The translations under genes and the position numbers were made by a program. A stretch of DNA of 64,000 bases from Thiolinea disciformis DSM 14473 (lineage in GTDB: Bacteria > Pseudomonadota > Gammaproteobacteria > Thiotrichales > Thiotrichaceae). This document shows positions 44,174 through 52,535 of the stretch, in pieces (position 1 is the first letter of the stretch; each line of letters starts with the position of its first letter). The notes beneath the pieces were generated by a model. It was not told the origin of the DNA and ran no database searches. It saw nothing but the letters and a program-made list of their open reading frames with translations. Where the stretch lies: positions 1 to 64,000 of the forward strand of contig NZ_AQVE01000012.1 of assembly GCF_000371925.1 (NCBI RefSeq), in the 5' to 3' direction.

Positions 44174-46566
44174 CCCTAGAACTCGATCTCAACGAAGCCA
44201 ACACCCGCGCCGAATACATCGAAACCGCCTTGCAAACCGCTCAATGGGGTGCAAGGCTCACCGCACACAGCCGTATAGATCGAGAACACGCCATATCCCT
44301 CGGCAAACTGATTGGCAGCGGACAACGCAGCAAAGGCTTATCCGCTGATTTTGTCCTACTCTACAAAGGCAAAAAACTCGCCGTCATCGAAGCCAAGCGC
44401 GTGCGCCTCCACCCCACCGAAGGCGTACAACAAGCCAAAGACTATGCCGAATTGCTGAATATTCGCTTTGCCTATTCCACCAATGGCAAAGGTATCTACT
44501 GCATCGACATGCACACCGCACAAGAATATGAAGTAGACCGCTACCCCACACCGGATGAACTCTGGCAAGCTACCTTTGAAACGCCGAGTACATGGCGTGA
44601 ACGCTTTGCCGCCGTGCCGTTTGAAGACAAAAGCGGCTCATGGCAACCACGTTACTACCAACACAACGCCATTGAAAAAACCCTCGAAGCCCTGATTGCA
44701 GGCAAAGACCGCATTCTATTAAACCTAGCCACCGGAACAGGTAAAACCGCCATAGCCTTTCAAATCGCGTGGAAACTGTTTCAAAGCCGCTGGAATGTCA
44801 AAGCATGGCGCAATAACGACGGCACTGACCGCGAACCGCGTATTTTATTCTTAGCCGACCGTAATATTCTCGCTAATCAAGCCTATAACTCGTTTAGTGC
44901 TTTTCCCGAAGATGCACTGGTACGCATTGCCCCCAAAACCATTAATAAGCGTAAAGGTGTACCGAAAAACGGTAACTTGTTCTTTACCATCTTCCAAACC
45001 TTTATGGCGGGTGCTAAAGATGCAGACGGTAAACCGACTGCGAGTTTCTGGGGCTATCCGCCCGACTTTTTCGACCTGATTATTATTGATGAATGTCACC
45101 GAGGCGGGGCGAATGATGAAAGCAGTTGGCGCACCATTATGGAGTACTTTAGTTCTGCCGTGCAGTTGGGCTTAACCGCCACTCCACGCCGCGAAGAAAA
45201 CGCCGATACCTATAACTACTTTGGTGAACCCGTTTACACCTATGCGCTCAAAGACGGGATTAATGATGGTTTCCTCACACCCTTTAGAATCAAGCGCATT
45301 GCCTCCACGATTGACGACTACCAATACCAAGACGGTGACACGGTAGAAGGTGAACTCGATACCGAAAAAACCTACACCGAAGCGGATATGAACCGCATTA
45401 TTGAAATTGAAGGTCGGGAAAAACATCGCGTTAAAACCTTCATGGACATGATCGACCAACGCGAAAAAACCATTGTGTTTTGTGCGACCCAAGATCATGC
45501 CTTAGCCGTGCGTAATCTGGTCAATCAAATGAAAATCAGTAAGCAACCGAAATATTGCGAACGAGTCGCCGCCAATGATGGCGCAAAAGGTGAAGCAGTA
45601 CTGAAACAATTCCAAGACAATGAAAAAACCATTCCGACCATTTTGACCACTTCACGCAAACTTTCCACCGGTGTAGATGCACGCAATGTCAGAAATATTA
45701 TCCTCATGCGTCCCGTTACCGATATGGTCGAATTTAAGCAAATCTTAGGACGAGGTACGCGCCTTTACGATCAAAAAGACTATTTCACGCTCTACGACTT
45801 TGTTAAAGCCTATGACTTATTCAAAGACCCCGCATGGGATGGCGAACCGATTCCTGACATTTGTAAAAAATGTAATAACTATCCTTGTACCTGCGAAAAG
45901 AAACCACGCATTTGTAAACAGTGTAATCAGCAACCCTGCGTTTGCTTAAGTGACCCTTGTTTGGTTTGTGGTAGTACTCCCTGTGAATGCCTAACCTCAA
46001 ATAAAGTGAAAGTGACCTTAGGCGCACAGCGTCAACTCGTGAATATCATCTCGACCGAATTTCTCGGAGAAGACGGTAAACCGATTTCCGCCGCGCAGTA
46101 CCTCGAAACCTTCTTAGGTACATTGCCTGAATTCTTTAAGGATGAGGAGGAGTTAAGACGTATTTGGGGTAATCCAACTACTCGTAAACAACTACTCGAC
46201 GGTTTAACCGCAAAAGGCTACAGCAGCGAACAACTCAAGCAAATTAGTAAGGTCGTGAATGCCGAACGCAGCGACCTCTATGATGTATTGGCACATCTCG
46301 CCTACGCCTTACCGATTCAAACCCGTGAAGAACGGGTAAATAGCCATAAACCTGCGATTCTCGCCCCCTATAATGCTAAACAACAGGAGTTTTTAGACTT
46401 TGTGTTGAGTCACTATATTGATCAAGGGGTGAGTGAATTAGACGTTGACAAGCTGGGTGATTTAATTAAATTGAAATATCAAACCATTGCCGATGTCACA
46501 AAAGTACTCGGCGATGTAAAAAGTATTCGTAAACTATTCACAGAATTTCAGATCGGCCTATATTGA
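44170..46566 (+). CDS. hsdR: Type I restriction endonuclease subunit
   Basis: A 798-residue motor-nuclease. The N-terminal PD-(D/E)xK nuclease core includes DFVLLYKGKKLAVIEAKR (about 60-77). Then Walker A LATGTGKT (187-194), DECH at about 305, GLTATPRR, and the SF2 motif VI QILGRGTRL. Between residues ~564 and 615 is a cysteine-rich insertion of three repeats, CxxCxxxPCxC (CKKCNNYPCTC, CKQCNQQPCVC, CLVCGSTPCEC), probably zinc-binding. The C-terminus is a helical HsdR domain. It overlaps hsdS by 4 bases. Confidence 0.94.
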   Translation: MTLELDLNEANTRAEYIETALQTAQWGARLTAHSRIDREHAISLGKLIGSGQRSKGLSADFVLLYKGKKLAVIEAKRVRLHPTEGVQQAKDYAELLNIRFAYSTNGKGIYCIDMHTAQEYEVDRYPTPDELWQATFETPSTWRERFAAVPFEDKSGSWQPRYYQHNAIEKTLEALIAGKDRILLNLATGTGKTAIAFQIAWKLFQSRWNVKAWRNNDGTDREPRILFLADRNILANQAYNSFSAFPEDALVRIAPKTINKRKGVPKNGNLFFTIFQTFMAGAKDADGKPTASFWGYPPDFFDLIIIDECHRGGANDESSWRTIMEYFSSAVQLGLTATPRREENADTYNYFGEPVYTYALKDGINDGFLTPFRIKRIASTIDDYQYQDGDTVEGELDTEKTYTEADMNRIIEIEGREKHRVKTFMDMIDQREKTIVFCATQDHALAVRNLVNQMKISKQPKYCERVAANDGAKGEAVLKQFQDNEKTIPTILTTSRKLSTGVDARNVRNIILMRPVTDMVEFKQILGRGTRLYDQKDYFTLYDFVKAYDLFKDPAWDGEPIPDICKKCNNYPCTCEKKPRICKQCNQQPCVCLSDPCLVCGSTPCECLTSNKVKVTLGAQRQLVNIISTEFLGEDGKPISAAQYLETFLGTLPEFFKDEEELRRIWGNPTTRKQLLDGLTAKGYSSEQLKQISKVVNAERSDLYDVLAHLAYALPIQTREERVNSHKPAILAPYNAKQQEFLDFVLSHYIDQGVSELDVDKLGDLIKLKYQTIADVTKVLGDVKSIRKLFTEFQIGLY

Positions 46567-46647
46567 TTAAAAAAAGCTGAGGACTAATATAGCAACAGAA
46601 TTATAATTTTACATATCAATAAAAAATTCAGATTCTTGAGATTAACC

Positions 46648-47433
46648 ATGCCAAACCAAAATTCTAAAAATTTAAAAGGCTACTATGAGCTGTGGAAATC
46701 CGCTAACACTGAAATACGCCAATATACTGAGACTCTAAAAGAAAGGAGTATTGATTTCCATAAACACTTTCCTTACCTTAGATGGTGGGAATTTTATGAG
46801 TTAGACTTCAAATACTCTGTAGCAGCTTCAATTAGCTTAATCATGCCTCCTGATATTTTATTTGAAGATGGCAAGATCAAAACACCTGAAAAAATAATAG
46901 AGCTGAGCAATCAAGTAGTTGAGGAATTAGAGCGGGAGTTACCTGATTGTTCGCCCGAGGAACGAGATATAGCCTTTAGCCTATTTACTATGGTTAGTAT
47001 GGCTTTAAACGGTAACCTTCAAGCTATAAGGGTATTTGGTAAGACATCATCTATAAGCCATTTGATTGCCAAAGCAAGAGAGGGAGATACTAATGCTTTA
47101 TTCGATGCTATTTTAATCGATAAAACCTGTCTCTATACACCTACCGCCCAAAAACTACTCATGAAAGCAATGCTTATCAAAGATGGCGGTTTTTTTGACC
47201 AACTTAGTCGTGCAATCAAAGGTTCTAGACCACGTAAAACCAAGTCTGATTTGGATGATATTCGCCTGATGGAAGCTATGATGGACGACTTTCCTGACTA
47301 CAAACCGCTTTCAAAAGAAGAATTATGCAATCTATTCATTGATCAGCTCGAAATTTACCCAAACTACACAGAAGATCCCTGTGGTAGTTTGTGGAAAGTA
47401 ATCCAACGCCTTCATAAAACTTCTGAAAAGTAA
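46648..47433 (+). CDS. Hypothetical protein of the element
   Basis: A 261-residue soluble, helical protein from the ATG at 46648. It contains WEFYELDFKYSVAASISLIM, LPDCSPEERDIAFSLFTMV and a lysine-rich KGSRPRKTKSDLDD. I do not recognise a family. It lies between the hsdMSR genes and the replication gene, so it is cargo or element housekeeping. Anti-restriction or a second defence function would be a guess. Confidence 0.5.
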   Translation: MPNQNSKNLKGYYELWKSANTEIRQYTETLKERSIDFHKHFPYLRWWEFYELDFKYSVAASISLIMPPDILFEDGKIKTPEKIIELSNQVVEELERELPDCSPEERDIAFSLFTMVSMALNGNLQAIRVFGKTSSISHLIAKAREGDTNALFDAILIDKTCLYTPTAQKLLMKAMLIKDGGFFDQLSRAIKGSRPRKTKSDLDDIRLMEAMMDDFPDYKPLSKEELCNLFIDQLEIYPNYTEDPCGSLWKVIQRLHKTSEK

Positions 47434-47521
47434 AGGACATGGCGCTGCCTTTTCATGTCCTCGTATTGGCTTCAGTGTATGTATAGCTTGTTTATCCGTT
47501 AAGTACTAATGGAGAAACGCT

Positions 47522-48943
47522 ATGAATGACACTACAAAAATTGCTTTGCGCGGAGCCGCTGATTTAACGGTGAAACTCCCGCACGCAGCTTGCGCGAGTG
47601 CGGGAATTTCACCGGAAATCGGTGGCAAATGCGCCGAAGGCGCTTTTGATAGGGACGCGGGTCGTGACGCTAGTACGGTCGTTCAGGATTCGGGGTCGGG
47701 TGCGGAGGTTAGTAACACAGCACCTGCAAATTGCACAAACCATTCCATTAACCTGCTTTTTCAGCTTTGGTATATGGGCATTGATAGCTTATACCTTTCG
47801 TTCAAAGGCCAACTTAAATCGACAAGTTTTACTGAGCTTGATCGTCTCAAACAATTGGCCCAATCCCCCTATCCTGAATATCAAGCCCAAGCGCATCTAT
47901 CTATTGCCAATCACCATTTTGAAGTCAGTGATCGGGGACAAGGCAAATTTCGTTATGTGCTGATTGATAATTGGTTTCGTATCCAAATTGCTAGTGCATC
48001 AGCAAAAAGCATACCTTGTTTGTACGTACAACTAAGCAGTGAAGTTTTAACGCTTGAAGGCTTAGAGCCTGCTACTAATGAATTACTAAAGATAGTGGCG
48101 GAACTAACGGAGAATGTTAAGCATATTCATGTAAGCCGTGTGGACATATGTGTTGATTTTTCCACTAACGCATCTTTAGCTAGCACACCTATTGAGGCTT
48201 GGGTGACACGTTCTACCAAGAAAGATATTTATTATACTCATAACCAATTATCTGGCTGGTTGATGGGTAAGGGTGGTGATTTACTGGCGCGTATTTACGA
48301 TAAAAGTTTAGAAATTAAATCTAGCCATAAACCTTATTTCAAAAGTGTATGGCGTGAGCAAGGCTGGTCAGGCCAAGAGCCAGTGTGGCGCGTTGAGTTT
48401 CAATACAAACGCGAAGTACTCACTGAGATGGATATACACACATTAGGCTCATTAAAAGCACGTGTAAAAGCGCTCTGGGAATATGCCAGTCAAGATTGGC
48501 TACGTCTAACCATACCGAACTGCTCTGATCAAACTATTACACGTTGGCCCGCTCATCCACTTTGGCAGAAAATACAAGCAGTCGATTGGCATTCATGGGC
48601 ACAACGCGAGCAAATGGATGTACCTATTCGGCGTGCTAGCAAGAATCGTAGACCTAGCGATCAATACCTATTCAAAAATAGTTTAGCCTTTTTAAGTTCT
48701 TATATGGCACGCGAAGGCATTACCGATATTAACACCGCATATGCTCGCTATTTAGAGGATGCTCGAACCTTTCATCAGCGTACCGATACTCCTTTAAATG
48801 CTTATATTCATACCAAACGTAATTTAAAGGCTAAAAGCTACAACCAACCTAAAGCATTCGATCCACTCGAAAACGAGCACAATCCTTTGGAGCATATTCC
48901 GTTACCGGGTGATGAGATCAAAGGAGGTAATGATGGCGTATGA
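47522..48943 (+). CDS. Replication initiation factor-like protein (RstA/Rep_trans type)
   Basis: A 473-residue protein with GGAG 7-8 bases before the ATG. The core fits the rolling-circle Rep_trans/RstA family: LFQLWYMGIDSLYLSF near residue 77, a strand with HVSRVDICVDFS, LLARIYDKSLEIK, and VWRVEFQYKREVL. Inovirus and integrative elements use such proteins to start circle replication. The first ~70 residues are a Gly/Ala-rich extension that lacks family features. It supports occasional extrachromosomal replication after excision. Confidence 0.72.
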   Translation: MNDTTKIALRGAADLTVKLPHAACASAGISPEIGGKCAEGAFDRDAGRDASTVVQDSGSGAEVSNTAPANCTNHSINLLFQLWYMGIDSLYLSFKGQLKSTSFTELDRLKQLAQSPYPEYQAQAHLSIANHHFEVSDRGQGKFRYVLIDNWFRIQIASASAKSIPCLYVQLSSEVLTLEGLEPATNELLKIVAELTENVKHIHVSRVDICVDFSTNASLASTPIEAWVTRSTKKDIYYTHNQLSGWLMGKGGDLLARIYDKSLEIKSSHKPYFKSVWREQGWSGQEPVWRVEFQYKREVLTEMDIHTLGSLKARVKALWEYASQDWLRLTIPNCSDQTITRWPAHPLWQKIQAVDWHSWAQREQMDVPIRRASKNRRPSDQYLFKNSLAFLSSYMAREGITDINTAYARYLEDARTFHQRTDTPLNAYIHTKRNLKAKSYNQPKAFDPLENEHNPLEHIPLPGDEIKGGNDGV

Positions 48944-49361
48944 CAAAAAATCTGACGTGGATAGCAGGCCAGCTAGTGACCACACACCCAACCTATCCAT
49001 TACCCTGGATTTGGAACAAGCCGCCAAGTTTTTACATATGTCTTGTTCTGCTTTACGTGCTAAAGCAAAAAGTGGTGTCGTTCGTGGGGCAAAACCTGCC
49101 CGTCGGTGGGTTTTCTTGGTGGCTGAGCTTGAGGCTTACTTGTGTTCACTTTATCCTGAGACAGTGGAAAAGCGGTCAAGTGACATTACTCATCGAGAGG
49201 TGAAAAAATGTCACTCTATAAACGTGGAACAACATGGTGGGTACGTTTTACAGCCCCAAATGGTGAGCGAGTACGCGAATCGACTGGGACTGATAACAAA
49301 ACCCAAGCGCAGGAGTATCACGACCAGCTCAAAGCACACTATTGGAAAATCCAGAAGCTAG
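48933..49361 (+). CDS. Excisionase-like HTH protein
   Basis: A 142-residue protein (from the ATG at 48933, AGGAGG 5 bases upstream). It has a MerR/excisionase-type HTH: DLEQAAKFLHMSCSALRAKAKSGVVRGAKPARRWVFLVAELEAYL. The start overlaps the end of the Rep gene. The last ~50 residues read into the integrase gene in another frame (154-base overlap) and carry no HTH features. It probably directs excision or represses the integrase. Confidence 0.65.
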   Translation: MAYDKKSDVDSRPASDHTPNLSITLDLEQAAKFLHMSCSALRAKAKSGVVRGAKPARRWVFLVAELEAYLCSLYPETVEKRSSDITHREVKKCHSINVEQHGGYVLQPQMVSEYANRLGLITKPKRRSITTSSKHTIGKSRS

Positions 49362-50224
49362 GGGAAAAGCCAGATTATACATGGCAACAAGCTGTTGTTC
49401 GGTGGCTTGATGAAGCAAGTCATAAAGCGACACTTAGCGATGATATTAATACCTTAAAGTGGTTAGATAAGTTTCTAGGCAAGAAATGCTTAAACGAGAT
49501 TAATCGTAACGTAATAGATTTACTTAAACGAGCCAAGCAAAGCGAAAAAGTCAGTAATGCTACTGTAAATCGTATGCTGGCACTTGTAAGAGCTATTTTA
49601 AGAAAGGCTGTAAATGATTGGGAATGGTTGGACAAATCACCCTATATCAAATTATTGCCTGAGCCTAAGAGGCGTATTCGTTGGTTAACATCTCAACAAG
49701 CCACTAGGCTATTAAGTGCTTTACCAAGCCATATAGCCCTAATTGCTCGCTTTTCCTTAGCTACTGGTTTACGCCAGCGTAATGCAGTAGAGCTAGAATG
49801 GTCACAGATAGATTTAGAGCGGCGACTCTGTTGGGTGCATCCTGACCAAGCCAAAGCTAGAAAAGCAATCTGTGTTCCACTCAATACGGAAGCGCTGGAA
49901 GTGCTCCAAGAGGCCAAAGGTAAACACCCTACAAGAGTTTTTACTTTTAAAGGCAAACCAGTAGGACAAGTCACTACCAAAGCTTGGTATCGTGCCGTTA
50001 AAGAATCTCAACTTATAGATTTTAGATGGCATGATCTTAGGCATACTTGGGCTTCATGGCATGTGCAAAATGGTACTCCCTTGCATGTATTACAAGAGCT
50101 TGGGGGCTGGGAAAGCATAGACATGGTTAGACGTTATGCGCACTTAGGTGCTGAACATCTAAGCACCTATGCCGAAGCAGTGTGCCAAACATGGCACAAA
50201 TCTGGCACAGTGGTAGAAAACTAA
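49208..50224 (+). CDS. int: Tyrosine recombinase/integrase
   Basis: A 338-residue phage-type integrase. It has an N-terminal DNA-binding start (SLYKRGTTWWVRF), a SAM-like core domain (VNRMLALVRAILRKAV), and the catalytic domain with Arg in ATGLRQRN, His and Arg in WHDLRHTWASW, Trp in ELGGWES and the Tyr nucleophile in RRYAHLG. It catalyses integration at tRNA-Lys, whose end is 64 bases downstream of its stop. GAGAGGTG precedes the ATG. Confidence 0.93.
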   Translation: MSLYKRGTTWWVRFTAPNGERVRESTGTDNKTQAQEYHDQLKAHYWKIQKLGEKPDYTWQQAVVRWLDEASHKATLSDDINTLKWLDKFLGKKCLNEINRNVIDLLKRAKQSEKVSNATVNRMLALVRAILRKAVNDWEWLDKSPYIKLLPEPKRRIRWLTSQQATRLLSALPSHIALIARFSLATGLRQRNAVELEWSQIDLERRLCWVHPDQAKARKAICVPLNTEALEVLQEAKGKHPTRVFTFKGKPVGQVTTKAWYRAVKESQLIDFRWHDLRHTWASWHVQNGTPLHVLQELGGWESIDMVRRYAHLGAEHLSTYAEAVCQTWHKSGTVVEN

Positions 50225-50245
50225 ATGATGGCCTTAGCAATAAAA

Positions 50246-50278
50246 AAAGCCTTGTAAGTGTTTGACCTACAAGGCTTT
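50246..50278 (-). terminator. Terminator of tRNA-Lys
   Basis: AAAGCCTTGTA (50246-50256) and TACAAGGCTTT (50268-50278) form an 11-bp stem. On the minus strand, downstream of the tRNA, it is followed by seven T. It is carried within the element side, and a similar hairpin occurs at the left end (41241-41273). Confidence 0.85.
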
Positions 50279-50329
50279 AGTATGAAGTGGGTCGTATGCG
50301 ATTCGAACGCATGACCACCTGATTAAAAG
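50268..50329. repeat. Right attachment repeat within tRNA-Lys
   Basis: Identical to 41263-41324. It spans the 3' part of the intact tRNA and its terminator arm. Together with the left copy it defines the element ends. Confidence 0.92.
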
Positions 50330-50360
50330 TCAGATGCTCTACCGGCTGAGCTAACGACCC
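50288..50360 (-). tRNA. tRNA-Lys (anticodon UUU)
   Basis: 73 bases on the minus strand. The acceptor stem GGGTCGT pairs with ACGACCC. The D arm has AGCTCAGCCGGTAGAGC, the anticodon loop CTTTTAA carries the TTT anticodon for lysine, and the T arm includes the GTTCGAATC loop. CCA is not encoded. A sigma-70-like promoter lies just upstream. In E. coli lysine tRNA genes also follow the tol-pal cluster. Confidence 0.95.
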
Positions 50361-50373
50361 GTCGAGGCGTGCC

Positions 50374-50401
50374 ATTATATACAAGCAGACTTGCTATTCA
50401 A
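50374..50401 (-). promoter_or_regulatory. Sigma-70-like promoter of tRNA-Lys
   Basis: On the minus strand TTGAAT (50401-50396), a 16-base spacer and TATAAT (50379-50374), ending 13 bases before the tRNA 5' end. The bases after the -10 box are GC-rich (GGCACGCC), as in stringently controlled stable RNA promoters. Confidence 0.75.
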
Positions 50402-50460
50402 GCACTTTTTTCAGCTTTCATTAATAATTTATGATTTTTTTACTACAAAGTTTTATTTGA

Positions 50461-51741
50461 TCAACGGCCTTCGTCTTTCATGCGCTGTAAACGCGCTTGT
50501 GCAAGCTTGGCAGAGCTACTATCGGGGAAGAAACGGATCGTATCTTCCAAAGTACGGCGGGCAAAATCCCATTGTTTCAGCTCGTAGTAAGAGTAACCCA
50601 ATTTTAAGGCAGCGGCTGAAGCTTTCGGACTATCCTGATACTCACGTAACACGCGCATAAACTCCGTGCTTGCCCCCTCATAATCCTTTTGGACAAATAG
50701 AGCCTCAGCCAGCCAATATTGCGCATTAGCGGCTAATTCATGCTTAGGATAATTGACTAAGAAAGCGCGAAAAGCAGGAATCGCAGATTGTGAGTTGCTA
50801 ACTAACAATTTATACGCTTCATTGTAGTCCGTTTTAGCCTTCATATCGCTGGGCGTATCTTTGCTCGCATTCACAACAACGGGTTTTTCCGTAGCGGGTA
50901 TCGGATTCGGTGTTGCTAGGTTAGTAGGCGTAACCGTTTCTTTTTTGGCTGTATCGGTTGCAGGCGTGGCCGCTGTAGTTGCAGCAGTTTCCGGTTGTTT
51001 CGCTTTGTCCGCGCCATAGAAATAATAACTATCTGGACTGCTTGGATCGACTTTAGCTGCTGGCGTTGCACTTGGCTCGCTAGAATTAGAGGTAGCGCCT
51101 GCAGTGGACGAACTTGTTGTACTGCTAGTGGTAGCCGTATTGGTACTAGTAGTCGTTGTTACGCTACCAGACGTACTCGGCGATGTAACAGCGGGTGCTA
51201 CGGTGCTAGCTTGCGGTGTTGAACCGGTCGAGCTATTCAACACCCCCTGCGTGGTGGGTGTGTTAGTGGTGGCAGCACTATTCGTGCTGGATAACCCTGT
51301 AGACGTATTGGGCGCAAGCAATATAGTAGCATCACTGGATTTCAGCGGTTCAGAACTGGTGGTAATGCCTTTATTAGCCGCATCCGTTTTGGCTATGTCA
51401 CTGCTGGTGGAAGAGGATGCACTTTCCGGTTTAGCTAAATCGGGCTTCAATTTATCTAAATCAATAAGGGCTGGCGATGTCGTGCTAGGGCTATCCAAAC
51501 CTTGCAAAGGTGCATTGGCCTTCTCCAACTCCTCGGTGCGAGTTGGTTGATTCTGTAATTTATCGCGTAGCCGCTCATTTTCATCGCGTAAACTTTTTAC
51601 TTCGTCTTCCAATTCATTCACGCGATCTAGAAGCTGTACCGCAGCATCATCGGTAATAGCCTTCACTGATGGCGGTGCTAATAGCATAGCAGTCGCCAGA
51701 ACCCCCCAAAGGCTCCGGTTAACTGTGTATAACATGGGCAT
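50461..51741 (-). CDS. cpoB: Cell division coordinator CpoB (YbgF)
   Basis: A 426-residue periplasmic protein. A signal (LWGVLATAMLLAPPSVKA) is followed by a short coiled coil (VNELEDEVKSLRDENERLRDKL), a long Ser/Thr/Ala-rich linker (about 65-290), and C-terminal TPR repeats (YNEAYKLLVSNSQSAIPAF, NAQYWLAEALFVQKDYEGA). It coordinates peptidoglycan synthesis with outer-membrane constriction through the Tol system. The E. coli homologue is about 260 residues; here the linker is much longer. The start overlaps the pal stop. Confidence 0.88.
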   Translation of the reverse strand: MPMLYTVNRSLWGVLATAMLLAPPSVKAITDDAAVQLLDRVNELEDEVKSLRDENERLRDKLQNQPTRTEELEKANAPLQGLDSPSTTSPALIDLDKLKPDLAKPESASSSTSSDIAKTDAANKGITTSSEPLKSSDATILLAPNTSTGLSSTNSAATTNTPTTQGVLNSSTGSTPQASTVAPAVTSPSTSGSVTTTTSTNTATTSSTTSSSTAGATSNSSEPSATPAAKVDPSSPDSYYFYGADKAKQPETAATTAATPATDTAKKETVTPTNLATPNPIPATEKPVVVNASKDTPSDMKAKTDYNEAYKLLVSNSQSAIPAFRAFLVNYPKHELAANAQYWLAEALFVQKDYEGASTEFMRVLREYQDSPKASAAALKLGYSYYELKQWDFARRTLEDTIRFFPDSSSAKLAQARLQRMKDEGR

Positions 51742-52514
51742 TAATCTCCTGAATAAATAAGTTCGACGCGGCGATTCTTATCCCAAGATTGCTGATCTTG
51801 TCCAAAAGAGGCTGGTACTTCCTCGCCATAGCCGATCACTTCCATTTGTTGGGCGCGCACGCCTTTTAAACGTAAGAAATCGCGTACCGTATTGCCACGT
51901 CGCTCTGAAAGAGCCACATTGTACTCGCGTGTGCCGCGTTCGTCAGCATGGCCTTCAAGACGTACTCTTAACTCAGGGTAAGCGGCCAATAAAGCAGCGT
52001 GGGCATTTAAAATAGTCACATATTCAGGGCGGATATTTGCCTTGTCATAATCAAAATAAATAATGCGTTGTGCCAAAATGCTGGAAGGATTACGTAAATC
52101 AGCCGGTGTATATTGACCCGCGCGCGTACCTATCTGATTGGCACCATTTCCATAAGACCCTTGGATGCCATTACCCTGATTTTGGCCTTGTGTACCACGT
52201 CCACCCTGTCCAGTATTACCATAACCACCTGCACCACCGTAGCGTCCTTGGCCTTGGGCATTTGCACCATAACTACTTACGCCACCTTGTCCACCTTCAT
52301 AAGCCCCGCCTTGGCGATTCGGGTCGTTCGGATCATACCCACCTTGACCACCTGCTTGACCACCTGCCCCCCCTTGCGCATACACATCTACTTCATTCGG
52401 ATCGTAATAGGCATCCGGTACAGCATTGGCATTCGGGGGAGCGGCCACTTGAGGTGTACAGGCACTGATCAAGCTGGCTGCTACTACAAGACTAGCCACA
52501 GTCGTTAATTTCAT
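51741..52514 (-). CDS. pal: Peptidoglycan-associated lipoprotein Pal
   Basis: A 257-residue outer-membrane lipoprotein with lipobox LISAC. An unusual Gly/Gln/Asn/Tyr-rich linker (about 45-125) precedes the OmpA-like domain, IIYFDYDKANIRPEYVTIL, LRVRLEGHADERGTREYN and LSERRGNTVRDFL. Pal anchors the outer membrane to peptidoglycan and interacts with TolB. The linker is longer than in E. coli Pal (about 173 residues). The gene ends in the ribosome binding region of cpoB. Confidence 0.93.
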   Translation of the reverse strand: MKLTTVASLVVAASLISACTPQVAAPPNANAVPDAYYDPNEVDVYAQGGAGGQAGGQGGYDPNDPNRQGGAYEGGQGGVSSYGANAQGQGRYGGAGGYGNTGQGGRGTQGQNQGNGIQGSYGNGANQIGTRAGQYTPADLRNPSSILAQRIIYFDYDKANIRPEYVTILNAHAALLAAYPELRVRLEGHADERGTREYNVALSERRGNTVRDFLRLKGVRAQQMEVIGYGEEVPASFGQDQQSWDKNRRVELIYSGD

Positions 52515-52535
52515 ATAAGTCCCTCGGAAGTTTTA

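Larger units (their letters stand above)
41263..50329. mobile_element. Integrative element in tRNA-Lys carrying a type I R-M system
   Basis: An exact 62-bp direct repeat (41263-41324 and 50268-50329) flanks the region. The right copy is the 3' half of an intact tRNA-Lys; the left copy is a truncated tRNA end. A tyrosine integrase gene lies next to the tRNA. The 9-kb cargo is hsdM-hsdS-hsdR, a hypothetical gene, a RstA/Rep_trans-like protein, an excisionase-like HTH gene and the integrase. It is a small genomic island that keeps the tRNA functional and brings defence. Empty sites in relatives would confirm it. Confidence 0.9.

Noticed and set aside
51104-51550. Long plus-strand ORF opposite cpoB
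   Set aside because: Low-complexity Val/Leu-rich translation of the opposite strand of the Ser/Thr linker; no ribosome binding site or family match.
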